Shown here: piece by piece, positions 9,424-18,912 of the stretch | Layout: every line of letters starts with the position of its first letter | Position numbering within the stretch: the first letter of the stretch is position 1 | Source of the DNA: Cellulophaga sp. F20128 | GTDB lineage: Bacteria; Bacteroidota; Bacteroidia; Flavobacteriales; Flavobacteriaceae | Direction: 5' to 3' | DNA: 64,000 bases | Assembly (NCBI RefSeq): GCF_023015805.1 | Contig: NZ_JALKBA010000003.1 | Coordinates: 248,001-312,000 of the forward strand | The notes under the pieces: model-generated | Told to the model about the DNA's origin: nothing | What the model saw: the letters and a program-made list of their open reading frames with translations, nothing else | Database searches by the model: none | Translations under genes and position numbers: made by a program

Positions 9424-11239
9424 ATTGTTAATTAAGGGGCTATATGTACTGTTAGTTGTGGTTTGTTTTTCCTGTACAGAAAAACAGTTTAAAAAAGGGC
9501 AAAACATACAAGTTGCTTTTTTAGCCGATGTTCATTTGCAGGATATTTATGGTGCATTTCAGGATACCGATTATAAGGGTGTTAAAAATACGAAGACCGG
9601 TAAATTTACTTTGGCGCGTACTATGAAGTCACAATTAGAATCAACTCGCTTGTTCAATGAGAATTATTATGCTTTCTTATCGGCCTTAGATGATGTGGCT
9701 GCCAGAGGTGTAAAATATGTGGTATTACCCGGAGATTTTAGCGATGATGGGCAGCTTATTAATATCAGAGGCCTACAGCGTATTCTTGCAGCTTATGCCA
9801 AGGAACACAGTATCAATTTTTTGTTGACAACAGGCAATCACGATCCGGTAAAACCATTTTTTCAAGATGCAGGTAAAAGTGATTTTTTGGGTGAAGGAGG
9901 TAAGGCACAACCAATTTTTAGTAGCTCAGATCTCTATAGTGTTCAAGATACCTTAGCCTTACCCTTAGTTATTACAAAAGATATTGCAAAACTAGGGTAT
10001 GATGAAATTTTAAAAGAATTACATGCCTTTGGCTTTTTTCCCAAGAAATCTGATGTTTATTGGGAAACTCCCTTTACGAACTATACGTATGATGAGTATT
10101 CATTTAGTACAGCAGCCAGCCAAGCAGTAGTAGACAATAGGGTATACCGTCTGCCAGATACCGCTTATAAGATACCAGATGTAAGCTATTTGGTGGAGCC
10201 AAGTGAAGATTTATGGTTTTTAGCTATAGATGCTAATGTTTATATACCAAAAGGGAACAGTGAAGAAGATGGCTTTACTCCCTCAAACTATGGCAGTGCA
10301 AGTGTAGGGTATAACCATGTTCTAACACATAAAAAACATTTAATTTCTTGGGTCAATACAGTGACAAAACGTGCAGAACAATTAGGGAAAACATTAATTA
10401 CTTTTAGTCATTACCCTATGGTAGATTTTAATGATGATGCTTCAAACGAATTAAAGTTATTGTTTGGAGAAGATAAAATGCAGTTGCATCGGGTGCCAAA
10501 TGATCAAGTAGCTGAGGCCTTTGCGGATGCTGGACTAAAAATTCATTTTGGGGGTCATATGCATAGTAATGATACAGGGGTCAGGACTACAAAGCTTGGA
10601 AACAAATTAGTAAATATTCAAATACCATCCTTGGCAGCTTATATTCCAGCTTATAAACTACTTACTATCCATTCTCCTACAGCCTTTGAAATAGAAACTA
10701 TAGTTATCGATTCCGTGCAAGGGTTTACTGATTTGTTTCCTTTGTATGAAGAAGAGTATCGGCATTTAAAAGAAACGAAAGATAGTAGTAGCCTTTGGAA
10801 TGCGAATGTTTTAACGGCTAAAACGTATAAAGAATTTACCCAATGGCATTTAAAAGAATTGGTGAGACTGCGATTTTTACCAAGAGATTGGCCAGCTGAG
10901 TTTAAGAATGATTTGGTCCATTTAACGGGGGAAGACCTCATGAGACTTGCTGCCAATGATAAAACCATAAACTATCCTGAATATAAAGAATGGACAGGGG
11001 CCGATATGATTTTTGATTTTTATCAATTGCGAAGTGCAGATGAAATGGCGGTACCTGATATTGGGCTAAAGCGGTTAGAGCAGTATAAGATTGTTTGTGA
11101 TAGGCTAAAGACATCTGACAATGTGCAATTTGCATTGTGGGGAAAAATTTTCAACAAAACAGCAGCTGGACAACCATCAAATCATTTTAAAATAAATTTA
11201 AATACGAATGCAATGCAACGAATTTCGCCTCAAGAATGA
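9404..11239 (+). CDS. Calcineurin-like metallophosphoesterase lipoprotein
   Basis: 611 aa, lipobox at about residue 24 (VVCFSC). The metallophosphoesterase blocks are complete: FLADVHLQD (Asp42, His44), VVLPGDFSDDG (Asp111), TTGNHDP (Asn145, His146), FSHYPM and HFGGHMHSND, which together supply the two-metal centre. A C-terminal extension of about 170 residues (after the last motif) is not recognised. The gene overlaps the PI-PLC-like gene by 20 nt, which suggests coupled translation and a shared substrate. A natural role is removing phosphate from inositol phosphate released by the PLC, although many phosphomonoesters or diesters are possible. Located in the periplasm or on the outer membrane. 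Confidence 0.85.
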   Translation: MRKSKTKLLIKGLYVLLVVVCFSCTEKQFKKGQNIQVAFLADVHLQDIYGAFQDTDYKGVKNTKTGKFTLARTMKSQLESTRLFNENYYAFLSALDDVAARGVKYVVLPGDFSDDGQLINIRGLQRILAAYAKEHSINFLLTTGNHDPVKPFFQDAGKSDFLGEGGKAQPIFSSSDLYSVQDTLALPLVITKDIAKLGYDEILKELHAFGFFPKKSDVYWETPFTNYTYDEYSFSTAASQAVVDNRVYRLPDTAYKIPDVSYLVEPSEDLWFLAIDANVYIPKGNSEEDGFTPSNYGSASVGYNHVLTHKKHLISWVNTVTKRAEQLGKTLITFSHYPMVDFNDDASNELKLLFGEDKMQLHRVPNDQVAEAFADAGLKIHFGGHMHSNDTGVRTTKLGNKLVNIQIPSLAAYIPAYKLLTIHSPTAFEIETIVIDSVQGFTDLFPLYEEEYRHLKETKDSSSLWNANVLTAKTYKEFTQWHLKELVRLRFLPRDWPAEFKNDLVHLTGEDLMRLAANDKTINYPEYKEWTGADMIFDFYQLRSADEMAVPDIGLKRLEQYKIVCDRLKTSDNVQFALWGKIFNKTAAGQPSNHFKINLNTNAMQRISPQE

Positions 11240-11264
11240 TTTAAATGGAAGTTGCCATTTAAAT
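11239..11264. promoter_or_regulatory. Perfect 10-bp inverted repeat upstream of the hybrid regulator
   Basis: ATTTAAATGG and CCATTTAAAT are exact inverted copies separated by 6 nt, starting on the last base of the metallophosphoesterase stop codon and ending 30 nt before the regulator ATG. No T-run follows, so an operator or processing hairpin is as likely as a terminator. Confidence 0.5.
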
Positions 11265-11294
11265 TTATAAATTGCAGCTACGGTATACACTACA

Positions 11295-14200
11295 ATGAAA
11301 CTAAAAGTATTCATAGTCATAAGTTTTGTTTTTTTATTTTGGAAGGTAAATGGGCAAAACATAAAGTTTGAACACTATAATGATAACGATGGATTATCGC
11401 ACAATTCCGTACGCCATATTGTTCAAGATAAACATGGGTTTTTATGGTTGGGAACTTTTCACGGCCTCAATAGGTTTGATGGGTATGAATTTAAGTCGTA
11501 TTTAAGTAAAACTTCAACAGAAAACACTCTGTACAATGATGATATTACGGCACTAGAACTCGATGAAGAGTCTAATAATTTGTGGATAGGAACAAGAAAA
11601 GGTTTATCTCTTTTTAAAACCGACACCCATAAATTCACAACCTTTTTACCGGAAGCAGATGGGGCTAATGGCTTGGAAGACGAAGAGATTAGGTCGGTTC
11701 ATATTGATAAATACAAACGTGTTTGGGTAGGGACAAAGACCAAAGGGCTTTATGTTTTTTATGTTGCAGAGAATAGGTTTAAAAAGGTTGAAATTGAAGG
11801 TTTTAATTATATTAAGGAGATTTTTGAAGATAAAAATGGGACCATTTGGGTGGGAAGTTATATCAGCGGTTCTGTGGCCCGAATCAAGGTTAGCCAAAAT
11901 GGAGATATTGACCAAATAATTACTTATTCCTTAGATATTCCTAACTCAACAGATAAGAACCCTTACGTTAACTTTATATACGAAGATCGTAAGTCCGATA
12001 TTTTTGTTGGGTCAAGAGAGGGCTTGTATAAATTAGATAAGTTAACAAATACCTTCGTTAATTTATATATAGAAGATGATGAGGTTCGAGATGATTTAGG
12101 GCCTTATTTTCTGTCGGTAGCCCAAGCACCAGATGGTAAATATTGGGTGGGAACTCTTGGGGGACTTTTAGAATGTAACCAACTAGAAGACATTGCTAAA
12201 GGGGAATTTAAGAATCATTATGCCGTGTTGTCAGAAGACACATCACTTGTTGATAATTTGGTTTCTTCACTCTATTTTGATGCCTCTGGAGTGCTTTGGA
12301 TTGGTACAGAAGATGGCTTAGATAAGTACGATCCATTTGAAAATCAGTTTAATTTTAATAAGGATATTTCTTCATATATAGGTAACAAAGCTCCAAGGAT
12401 ACGTGGGTTTTCTAAAACATATGATAAAAAAATAATTGTAGCCACCAGACACAACGGATTGTTCATTACTAAGGATACAAGATTTATTCCACTTTATAAT
12501 AACGAAAAAGATATCGCTAGTATTTATTCAATCGATGGTAGTATATTTTATTGCGGTTTGTGGAATGGAGAAGTCTTGGTGTATAATTATAAAACAAACA
12601 CTTCTAAAGTAATCTATGTTGGCTTTAACCAATCTCCGGTAACGGCCTTTGAGCAGTTAGAAGATGGTAGGCTCGTATTAGGTTCTTTTGGCGAAGGCGC
12701 AGTAATCTTAGACAGCAAAACACAAAAAATACAAACTGATTTTGGCGTTTTATTACCTGATTATGAGATAAATGAAATTAGGAATGACAAAAATGGTTCT
12801 TTGTGGTTTGCGACAGAAACAGGTGTTGTAAAATACAAGATGGCCCCCAAAGAAAAACGGTCTTATATGGCTTCTTCTTATCCTGAAGAAGGGCTATTGC
12901 ATGACAATGTAAGTGATATAATTTTTGATAAAAACGGAAAACTCTGGGCTTCTACTCGTAAGGGAATTAGCTTTTTTGATGCCGAAACTAATGCGTTTGT
13001 AGCTTTAAAAGAACCAGAAGAACTGGTCGGTAAATGGGTAACCGATATGCTAACAGATGCCAATGGAGATCTGTGGTTTAACATTAATAATAATAGCGTT
13101 GCAAAACTTAATTTAAGCACGCAAGGTTTTAATCTTTATCATGTGAATAGTGGAAATAGGTTAGACTTTTTTAGTTCTGGTGGTTTTTATAATTTTGAAA
13201 ACTCCAACATTTATTTGGGTGGAAAAAATGGAGTTATTTACTTTTCTCCTTATACCATACAAGAAAATCAATTGGCACCAAATCCAGTAATTACGGGCTT
13301 TAAAATTCAAAATAAAGAGGTATTTCCTGGGATGGAAATTAATGGTCAAATTCCATTAGAAAAAGACTTTAACGATACCAAAAGTATAGCACTTAATTAT
13401 AAAAATAGAAACTTTTCAATTCAGTTTACAGCTCCGTCTTATGCCAATGAAAAACTGAACAAGTTTGAATATATGTTGGAAGGTTTTGATGAGGATTGGA
13501 TTGCTGCCAATAGTAATTCTAGAGCCATACAGTACACTAATTTATTTCCCGGAGCCTATGTTTTTAAAATAAAAGCGAGTAATAGTGATGGGCAATGGAG
13601 TAAGGTAGTACCCTATAAAATAAAGATTAACCCCCCATTTTGGTTAACTTATCCAGCGCTTTTACTATTCTTATTGATTGTATTTTTAGCCTTCTATTTT
13701 ATAAGAAAGGAAGTTAAAAATAGGATGCGATTAAAGCAAGAATTGGTTACTGAAAAAGTAAACAGAGAGCGAGATATTAAACTAAATAACGAAAAACTTC
13801 GTTTTTTTACGAATATTTCACATGAACTTAGAACTCCCTTAACCCTTATTTTAGGCCCCGTAAAACAATTGATAGAAGAGGGGAAAGAGAAAAGTAGTGC
13901 ATATCAAAAAAGCAGATTTAATCTCATACATCAAAATGCAAGTAGGCTCTTAAATCTAGTAAATCAAGTACTCGATTTTAGAAAGGCACAAACAGGAGAA
14001 CTTAAGCTTAAAGTGTCAAAAACAGATATTCTGTTATATACAAAAAACATTTTTGATACCATTAAAGAATTTGCCTATAACAAACAAATTGAATTAATTT
14101 TTAATACGGAAGAGAAGACTCTTTTTGGATGGATAGACAGGGATAAATACGATAAAATTTTATACAATTTATTGTCTAATGCTATAAAATTCACCAATAA

Positions 14201-15317
14201 ATACGGACATGTAGAACTGTATGTAAACTTAGGAGAACAGCACTTAATTGTGGAAGTGACCGATGATGGTATTGGTATTCCATTAAACAGTCAAGAAAAA
14301 ATATTTACTAGATTTTACCAGGCAACCAATAGTAAAGCAAACAATACAGGTTCTGGTATTGGGTTATCGTTGGTAAAATCTTTGGTAGAACTTCATAAAG
14401 GTGTTATAAAAGTTAAAAGTATTCCAGGTAAAGGAAGTGTGTTTACGCTTGAAATTCCCATAGATCGTAATTCCTACAGTAAGGAAGAGGTTTTTGAATA
14501 TGTTACCAAGGAAAACGAACCAGAAACTGTGGTGTATGCACCCGTGAAAAAAGCGGTTAGTACGACTACTATCAAAGAAAAAATCCTTGTTGTTGAAGAC
14601 AATATGGAACTTCGGAATTATTTAAAGGACTATTTGTCTGACTACTACAAAGTGTATGAGGCTGAAAATGGCGAAGAAGGACTTCAAATTTGTCGTCAAG
14701 TAAAACCCATCCTATGTGTGGCAGATGTAATGATGCCGGTTATGGACGGACTCCAATTTTGTGAAGAATTAAAAAACGATGAATTTATTAGTCATATTCC
14801 CGTTGTTCTATTAACGGCACTTTCCGAAAATGAAGATAAGGTGAAAGGGTATAATATGGGTGCTGATGGGTACTTAGTAAAACCTTTTGATCCTGCTTTA
14901 TTAAAAACCGTTATACAAAATGTTATAAAAACCAGGTTGGAATTAAAAGCAAAATTTTCGGGCGAAGTAGAAAGTGAAATAAGTTTACTTACACACTCAC
15001 CTATAGATAAAGCTTTAATGGAAAAAATAACAAACCTTATCGATGAAAATTTAAATGATACGGAGTTAACTACGACTTACCTGTGCAGCGAACTAGGTAT
15101 GAGTTCATCAAAGTTATACAGAAAAGTAAAAGAATTAACAGATTTAGCACCCAACGAATTTCTCAGGACAGTTCGACTAAAGAAATCGGCTCACTTCTTA
15201 AAAACTAAAAAATACAACGTGTCTGAAGTAGCTAACTTGGTGGGCTTTAATGATCCTTTGTATTTTAGTAGGTGTTTTAAAAAGCAATTTGGTTTTCCAC
15301 CGAGCAAATTGTTATAA
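11295..15317 (+). CDS. Hybrid two-component system regulator (SusCD-locus type)
   Basis: 1340 aa. Order: signal peptide, two seven-bladed propellers made of Reg_prop repeats (many WLGTFHGLNRFD, LWIGTRKGLSLF, VWVGT-type units) over about residues 25-690, a Y_Y_Y domain ending IKINPPFW near 780, one membrane helix about 785-805, HisKA with FFTNISHELRTPLTL, HATPase with NLLSNAIKF, DDGIGIP and GSGIGLSL, a receiver domain (VVEDN, ADVMMPVMDG, LLTALSE, VKPFD) and a C-terminal AraC-type HTH. Such proteins sense a periplasmic oligosaccharide or released sugar and activate the local locus from one polypeptide. Its place inside the enzyme cluster makes it the likely regulator of this locus. All phosphorelay residues appear present. 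Confidence 0.96.
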   Translation: MKLKVFIVISFVFLFWKVNGQNIKFEHYNDNDGLSHNSVRHIVQDKHGFLWLGTFHGLNRFDGYEFKSYLSKTSTENTLYNDDITALELDEESNNLWIGTRKGLSLFKTDTHKFTTFLPEADGANGLEDEEIRSVHIDKYKRVWVGTKTKGLYVFYVAENRFKKVEIEGFNYIKEIFEDKNGTIWVGSYISGSVARIKVSQNGDIDQIITYSLDIPNSTDKNPYVNFIYEDRKSDIFVGSREGLYKLDKLTNTFVNLYIEDDEVRDDLGPYFLSVAQAPDGKYWVGTLGGLLECNQLEDIAKGEFKNHYAVLSEDTSLVDNLVSSLYFDASGVLWIGTEDGLDKYDPFENQFNFNKDISSYIGNKAPRIRGFSKTYDKKIIVATRHNGLFITKDTRFIPLYNNEKDIASIYSIDGSIFYCGLWNGEVLVYNYKTNTSKVIYVGFNQSPVTAFEQLEDGRLVLGSFGEGAVILDSKTQKIQTDFGVLLPDYEINEIRNDKNGSLWFATETGVVKYKMAPKEKRSYMASSYPEEGLLHDNVSDIIFDKNGKLWASTRKGISFFDAETNAFVALKEPEELVGKWVTDMLTDANGDLWFNINNNSVAKLNLSTQGFNLYHVNSGNRLDFFSSGGFYNFENSNIYLGGKNGVIYFSPYTIQENQLAPNPVITGFKIQNKEVFPGMEINGQIPLEKDFNDTKSIALNYKNRNFSIQFTAPSYANEKLNKFEYMLEGFDEDWIAANSNSRAIQYTNLFPGAYVFKIKASNSDGQWSKVVPYKIKINPPFWLTYPALLLFLLIVFLAFYFIRKEVKNRMRLKQELVTEKVNRERDIKLNNEKLRFFTNISHELRTPLTLILGPVKQLIEEGKEKSSAYQKSRFNLIHQNASRLLNLVNQVLDFRKAQTGELKLKVSKTDILLYTKNIFDTIKEFAYNKQIELIFNTEEKTLFGWIDRDKYDKILYNLLSNAIKFTNKYGHVELYVNLGEQHLIVEVTDDGIGIPLNSQEKIFTRFYQATNSKANNTGSGIGLSLVKSLVELHKGVIKVKSIPGKGSVFTLEIPIDRNSYSKEEVFEYVTKENEPETVVYAPVKKAVSTTTIKEKILVVEDNMELRNYLKDYLSDYYKVYEAENGEEGLQICRQVKPILCVADVMMPVMDGLQFCEELKNDEFISHIPVVLLTALSENEDKVKGYNMGADGYLVKPFDPALLKTVIQNVIKTRLELKAKFSGEVESEISLLTHSPIDKALMEKITNLIDENLNDTELTTTYLCSELGMSSSKLYRKVKELTDLAPNEFLRTVRLKKSAHFLKTKKYNVSEVANLVGFNDPLYFSRCFKKQFGFPPSKLL

Positions 15318-15491
15318 TCCCAATAGGGATAGTATCCATATTTTTGATGTATTCATCCATCTACGTAATTCGTTAATATTCTAAATTGCATAAGACTATG
15401 GTTTATGGTGTTAGTTGGTTATACCTTAAAATTAATGATTAAATTTAGTTGATGAATTAGTGTTGGTTTTTTACCAGTAAATAGAAGAGAT

Positions 15492-16370
15492 ATGAGAAAA
15501 GATGCACTTAAGAATGAACAAAACCCTATGGGTAATATAGACGATTGGGAAGAAAACTTGTTAGACAGATATCCAGATCCTTCTGAGCAGGTAAAGGAAA
15601 AGGAGGAGTTTAGAAATTATATAGATTCCGAACGTTTAGATACCGTTAAAGAGTTCTATAGAATAAATCACCAGTATCAAACCTATGATTTTGTTTGTGA
15701 AAAGGAAGCCGAGTTCTTAAAATTTGATCGCAAGGAAATGTCTATTTGGGAAGCTGTCGATTTTTTAAATACTTTGGTGGATGATAGTGATCCTGATATT
15801 GACTTAGACCAATTACAACACTTGTTACAAACGTCGGAGGCAATTAGAGGAGATGGGCACCCAGATTGGTTTGTACTCACTGGATTTATTCATGATTTAG
15901 GTAAAATTTTATGCTTGTTTGACGAACCACAATGGGCCGTTGTTGGTGATACGTTTCCTGTTGGTTGTGCCTATTCAGATAAGATAGTATATGCTGAATT
16001 CTTTAAAGAAAATCCAGATTACACCAATAAACGCTTCAATACAAAGTATGGTGTTTACAAGCCCAATTGCGGTTTAGATAAGGTAAAGATGAGTTGGGGA
16101 CATGATGAATATTTATACCAAATAATGAAAGATTATTTGCCAGAGCCAGCATTGTATATGATTCGTTATCATTCCTTTTATGCACAACATAAAGAAAATG
16201 AGTACAGGCATTTGATGAATGAAAAGGATGTTGAAATGTTTGAATGGGTAAAGAAATTTAATCCATACGATTTATATTCAAAAGCACCAGAACCGCCAAA
16301 TGTTGAAGAATTATTGCCCTATTATAAGGAGCTTGTGGCAAAATATTTACCTGAAAAGCTAAAATTTTAA
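15492..16370 (+). CDS. Myo-inositol oxygenase (eukaryotic-type)
   Basis: 292 aa, full length for the family. All six residues expected to bind the mixed-valent di-iron centre are visible: His110 ([12 protein letters not shown]), His134-Asp135 (TGFIHDLGK), His204 ([11 protein letters not shown]), His227 (YMIRYHSFY) and Asp260 (NPYDLYSK). Substrate-loop motifs resemble animal and plant enzymes closely. It oxidises myo-inositol with O2 to D-glucuronate in the cytoplasm. No signal peptide is present. It follows the hybrid regulator by 174 nt and precedes the symporter by 94 nt. In this locus it would feed inositol from the PLC/phosphatase steps into glucuronate catabolism, the same acid a GH115 enzyme would release. 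Most bacteria use the Iol pathway instead, so this gene is notable. Confidence 0.95.
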   Translation: MRKDALKNEQNPMGNIDDWEENLLDRYPDPSEQVKEKEEFRNYIDSERLDTVKEFYRINHQYQTYDFVCEKEAEFLKFDRKEMSIWEAVDFLNTLVDDSDPDIDLDQLQHLLQTSEAIRGDGHPDWFVLTGFIHDLGKILCLFDEPQWAVVGDTFPVGCAYSDKIVYAEFFKENPDYTNKRFNTKYGVYKPNCGLDKVKMSWGHDEYLYQIMKDYLPEPALYMIRYHSFYAQHKENEYRHLMNEKDVEMFEWVKKFNPYDLYSKAPEPPNVEELLPYYKELVAKYLPEKLKF

Positions 16371-16464
16371 ACAACCTATAATTCATATAGTTTAATTGAA
16401 TGGGTGTAAGACATTAATTCAATTGCCTTTTTGTGCTTTTCATTAACCAAACCAAACCACCTTT

Positions 16465-18042
16465 ATGTACACCTTTCTTACCTTTTTTGCGTTTACAGCC
16501 TTTGTTGCGCTTTATTCTTGGTACAAACTCCGAAGCGAAAAACTCGACTCAAAAGATGGTTATTTTCTTGGCGGAAGAAGTCTTACCGGGGTTGTTATTG
16601 CGGGTTCCATGTTGCTCACCAATATTTCTACCGAACACCTAATAGGTATGAACGGGTCATCTTATAAAAACGGATTTATTATTATAGCATGGGAAGTAAC
16701 ATCGGCCTTAGCCCTAGTGGCAGCGGCAATTTATTTTGTGCCCAAATATTTAAAAATGGGACTTACCACCATCCCAGAGTATCTAGAGAAGCGATTTGAT
16801 AGTACCACGCGAACTTTAGTGGCCCTATTTTTAATGATTTCGTTTATCGTTACCTTATTGCCAATTGTTCTCTATACTGGAGCCATAAATATTGAAAGCA
16901 TTTTTAATATTTCAGAAGTTTTAGAAGTTTCAAAGGGACAGGGACTTTGGATTACGGTGGTTGCCATTGGAGTTTTAGGTTCTATTTATGCCATCTTTGG
17001 CGGATTAAAAGCAGTGGCGGTATCTGACACCATAAATGGGTATGGATTATTAATAGGCGGGTTAGCCATACCCCTAATTGCCTTGGTTAGTATTGGCGAA
17101 GGCAACCCAGTAGATGGATTGGTAAAGGTGTATAATCACAGTCCAGAAAAATTTAATGTGATAGGGGCAAAGGATTCTGTATTGCCTTTTGGGGTTTTGT
17201 TTACAGGCTTAATCATCAATCAGTTGTATTTTTGGAGTATGAATCAAACCATAATTCAACGTGCCTTAGGTGCAAAAAATTTGGTGGAAGCACAAAAAGG
17301 TTTATTGTTTACAGGGGTTTTGAAAATATTGGTTCCCATAATCATCATCTTGCCAGGGGTTATTGGTTTTTATTACTTTGGAGATTCCTTGTATGATGAT
17401 CAAGATATGATTTATCCAGAACTCATTAAAAAAGTGCTACCCGTTGGTTTGGTTGGGGTTTTTGCTGCCATTGTAATGGGGGCGGTATTAAGTACCTTTA
17501 ATAGCGTTTTAAATAGTGCGGCAACTATTTTTAGTATCGATGTTTATAAAAGACATATCAGAAAAAATAGCAGTGATAAAAATTTGGTGAGAGTAGGGAA
17601 GCTCACTTCTGCCATCTTAGCTATTTTTGCTATTCTTGTAGCGCCTATGGTGGCCAATGCCCCTGATGGTTTGTATCAACTTCTCCAACAATTAAATGGT
17701 ATCTTTTTTATTCCCATCGCTTCTATTATGTTGGCAGGATTCTTTCTTAAGAAAATATCGGCTATGGGAGCCAAAGTAGCCTTGTTTGTAGGGCTTGCAT
17801 TTTATATTCTAACCACTTTTGTTTTTAAAGTCGATATTCATTTTGTACATATTTGGGGTATAGAATTTTTACTGAATTTGGCCGTGATGTTTGGCGTTTC
17901 CTATATGTACCCTGCAAACAGTGAAGACAACCAAGAAGATATGCATGTGGTCGATTTAAAGGAATGGAAATATACCAAGCCAATGGCTATCTTTTTATGT
18001 ATTGTTACCATTGTTATCTACATTTTATTGGGTAGCAACTAA
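16465..18042 (+). CDS. SSS-family Na+/solute symporter (SGLT-like)
   Basis: 525 aa, strongly hydrophobic, about 13-14 membrane segments. Characteristic SSS features: YFLGGRSLTG near the N-terminus, LLTNISTEHLIGMNGSSYKNGF, IYAIFGGLKAVAVSDTING, NQLYFWSMNQTIIQRALGAKN and a helix with GAVLSTFNSVLNSAATIFSIDVYKR, the Na+-site region. Closest in type to the bacterial galactose and eukaryotic glucose/inositol carriers. Substrate cannot be set from sequence alone; next to myo-inositol oxygenase the best guess is inositol or glucuronate uptake across the inner membrane. The ATG at 16465 gives MYTFLTFFAF, a proper first helix. It closes the locus. Confidence 0.9.
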   Translation: MYTFLTFFAFTAFVALYSWYKLRSEKLDSKDGYFLGGRSLTGVVIAGSMLLTNISTEHLIGMNGSSYKNGFIIIAWEVTSALALVAAAIYFVPKYLKMGLTTIPEYLEKRFDSTTRTLVALFLMISFIVTLLPIVLYTGAINIESIFNISEVLEVSKGQGLWITVVAIGVLGSIYAIFGGLKAVAVSDTINGYGLLIGGLAIPLIALVSIGEGNPVDGLVKVYNHSPEKFNVIGAKDSVLPFGVLFTGLIINQLYFWSMNQTIIQRALGAKNLVEAQKGLLFTGVLKILVPIIIILPGVIGFYYFGDSLYDDQDMIYPELIKKVLPVGLVGVFAAIVMGAVLSTFNSVLNSAATIFSIDVYKRHIRKNSSDKNLVRVGKLTSAILAIFAILVAPMVANAPDGLYQLLQQLNGIFFIPIASIMLAGFFLKKISAMGAKVALFVGLAFYILTTFVFKVDIHFVHIWGIEFLLNLAVMFGVSYMYPANSEDNQEDMHVVDLKEWKYTKPMAIFLCIVTIVIYILLGSN

Positions 18043-18226
18043 ATAGGTTCCTCTGCTGGGTTTTATTTTACTTGGAATAGTTTTTTGTAAACTTTCATTA
18101 GATCCATATAATGTTATTTAAACCAATTTTGAGTGATTTCAAAAGAACTTTTAAAATTCTAAGGTTGCCCAGATCTACTTCAATTAAACTGTATGCTTTT
18201 AAATAAATCCAAGGCGAACTTAGTAG

Positions 18227-18436
18227 CTATTTTTTTATTCCTAAGCGTTTTAAAATAGTTTCTAGTAAGCACCATTTTGTAAATGCAGATTGAATTAAAT
18301 TGACACCTATAAATACGGTAAACCACATCCAATTGGGACTTACAAAGGCACTTAGTACCACGCTTAATAATACCATTACTCCAACAATAACTCTAAAATA
18401 TGTATTTAGCATTTTAATTAATTTTAAATTAAACAA
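18227..18436 (-). CDS. YgaP-like (DUF2892-type) small membrane protein
   Basis: 69 aa (61 if the second Met, MLNTYFRVI, is used). Two membrane helices, with the pattern RVIVGVMVLLSVVLS then WMWFTVFIGVNLIQSAFTKWCLLETILKRLG, match the membrane domain found fused to rhodanese in E. coli YgaP. Here it stands alone as the last gene after the RND system, 5 nt after the PII-like gene. The family association with sulfur-transfer proteins fits the island upstream. Function is not established. Confidence 0.75.
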   Translation of the reverse strand: MFNLKLIKMLNTYFRVIVGVMVLLSVVLSAFVSPNWMWFTVFIGVNLIQSAFTKWCLLETILKRLGIKK

Positions 18437-18441
18437 CTTCT

Positions 18442-18747
18442 TTATATAAATTTCTCAATAGGAACAACAATCCCTTTAATTGGATTATTAGATTCTAAAT
18501 TGGAATTGAATTCTTTTATGAATTCAAACAAAACATCAATATTCTCGGCTTCAGTAAAGGAGAAGAATAATCTTGATTCATGACCAAATTTTTCGCCTGG
18601 AAACCAACTCGAGGCTATTAAAACAGAGGCGCCGTTTTTATATCCATCAATGTCAGAACTACTAAAGTTTTCAATATTTGCTTTTTTAAATAGTTTCAAA
18701 AGATCTTTTTGAAATTCTTCCACTGCAGTAACTATAACTAATTTCAT
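18442..18747 (-). CDS. Small PII-like-fold hypothetical protein in RND operon
   Basis: 101 aa, soluble. The start MKLVIVTAVEEFQKDLLKLFKKANIENFSSSDIDG resembles the ferredoxin-like opening strand-helix of PII-like proteins often encoded with RND pumps, and the end GIVVPIEKFI resembles a closing beta strand. I do not recognise a specific family with confidence. It lies 165 nt after the RND permease and 5 nt before the YgaP-like gene. A regulatory role on the pump or an associated enzyme is inference. Confidence 0.6.
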   Translation of the reverse strand: MKLVIVTAVEEFQKDLLKLFKKANIENFSSSDIDGYKNGASVLIASSWFPGEKFGHESRLFFSFTEAENIDVLFEFIKEFNSNLESNNPIKGIVVPIEKFI

Positions 18748-18912
18748 GATTTCTATTTTTTTATGTTTTCGTCAGTTCCGGTAATTTTGAATACTTTCTT
18801 ACTTGTTTGGAAGAGCATTAGAACTTCTTGTTACAATTTTTTTAAAGCTGATTTTCGTTATCTTCAATCAAAATATATTTTGATTTCAAAAATCAGGTTA
18901 AGAGATCTAACT

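Noticed and set aside
16431-16667. Two short frames overlapping the start of the symporter gene
   Set aside because: They are out-of-frame readings of the SSS gene, whose own frame has full family motifs.
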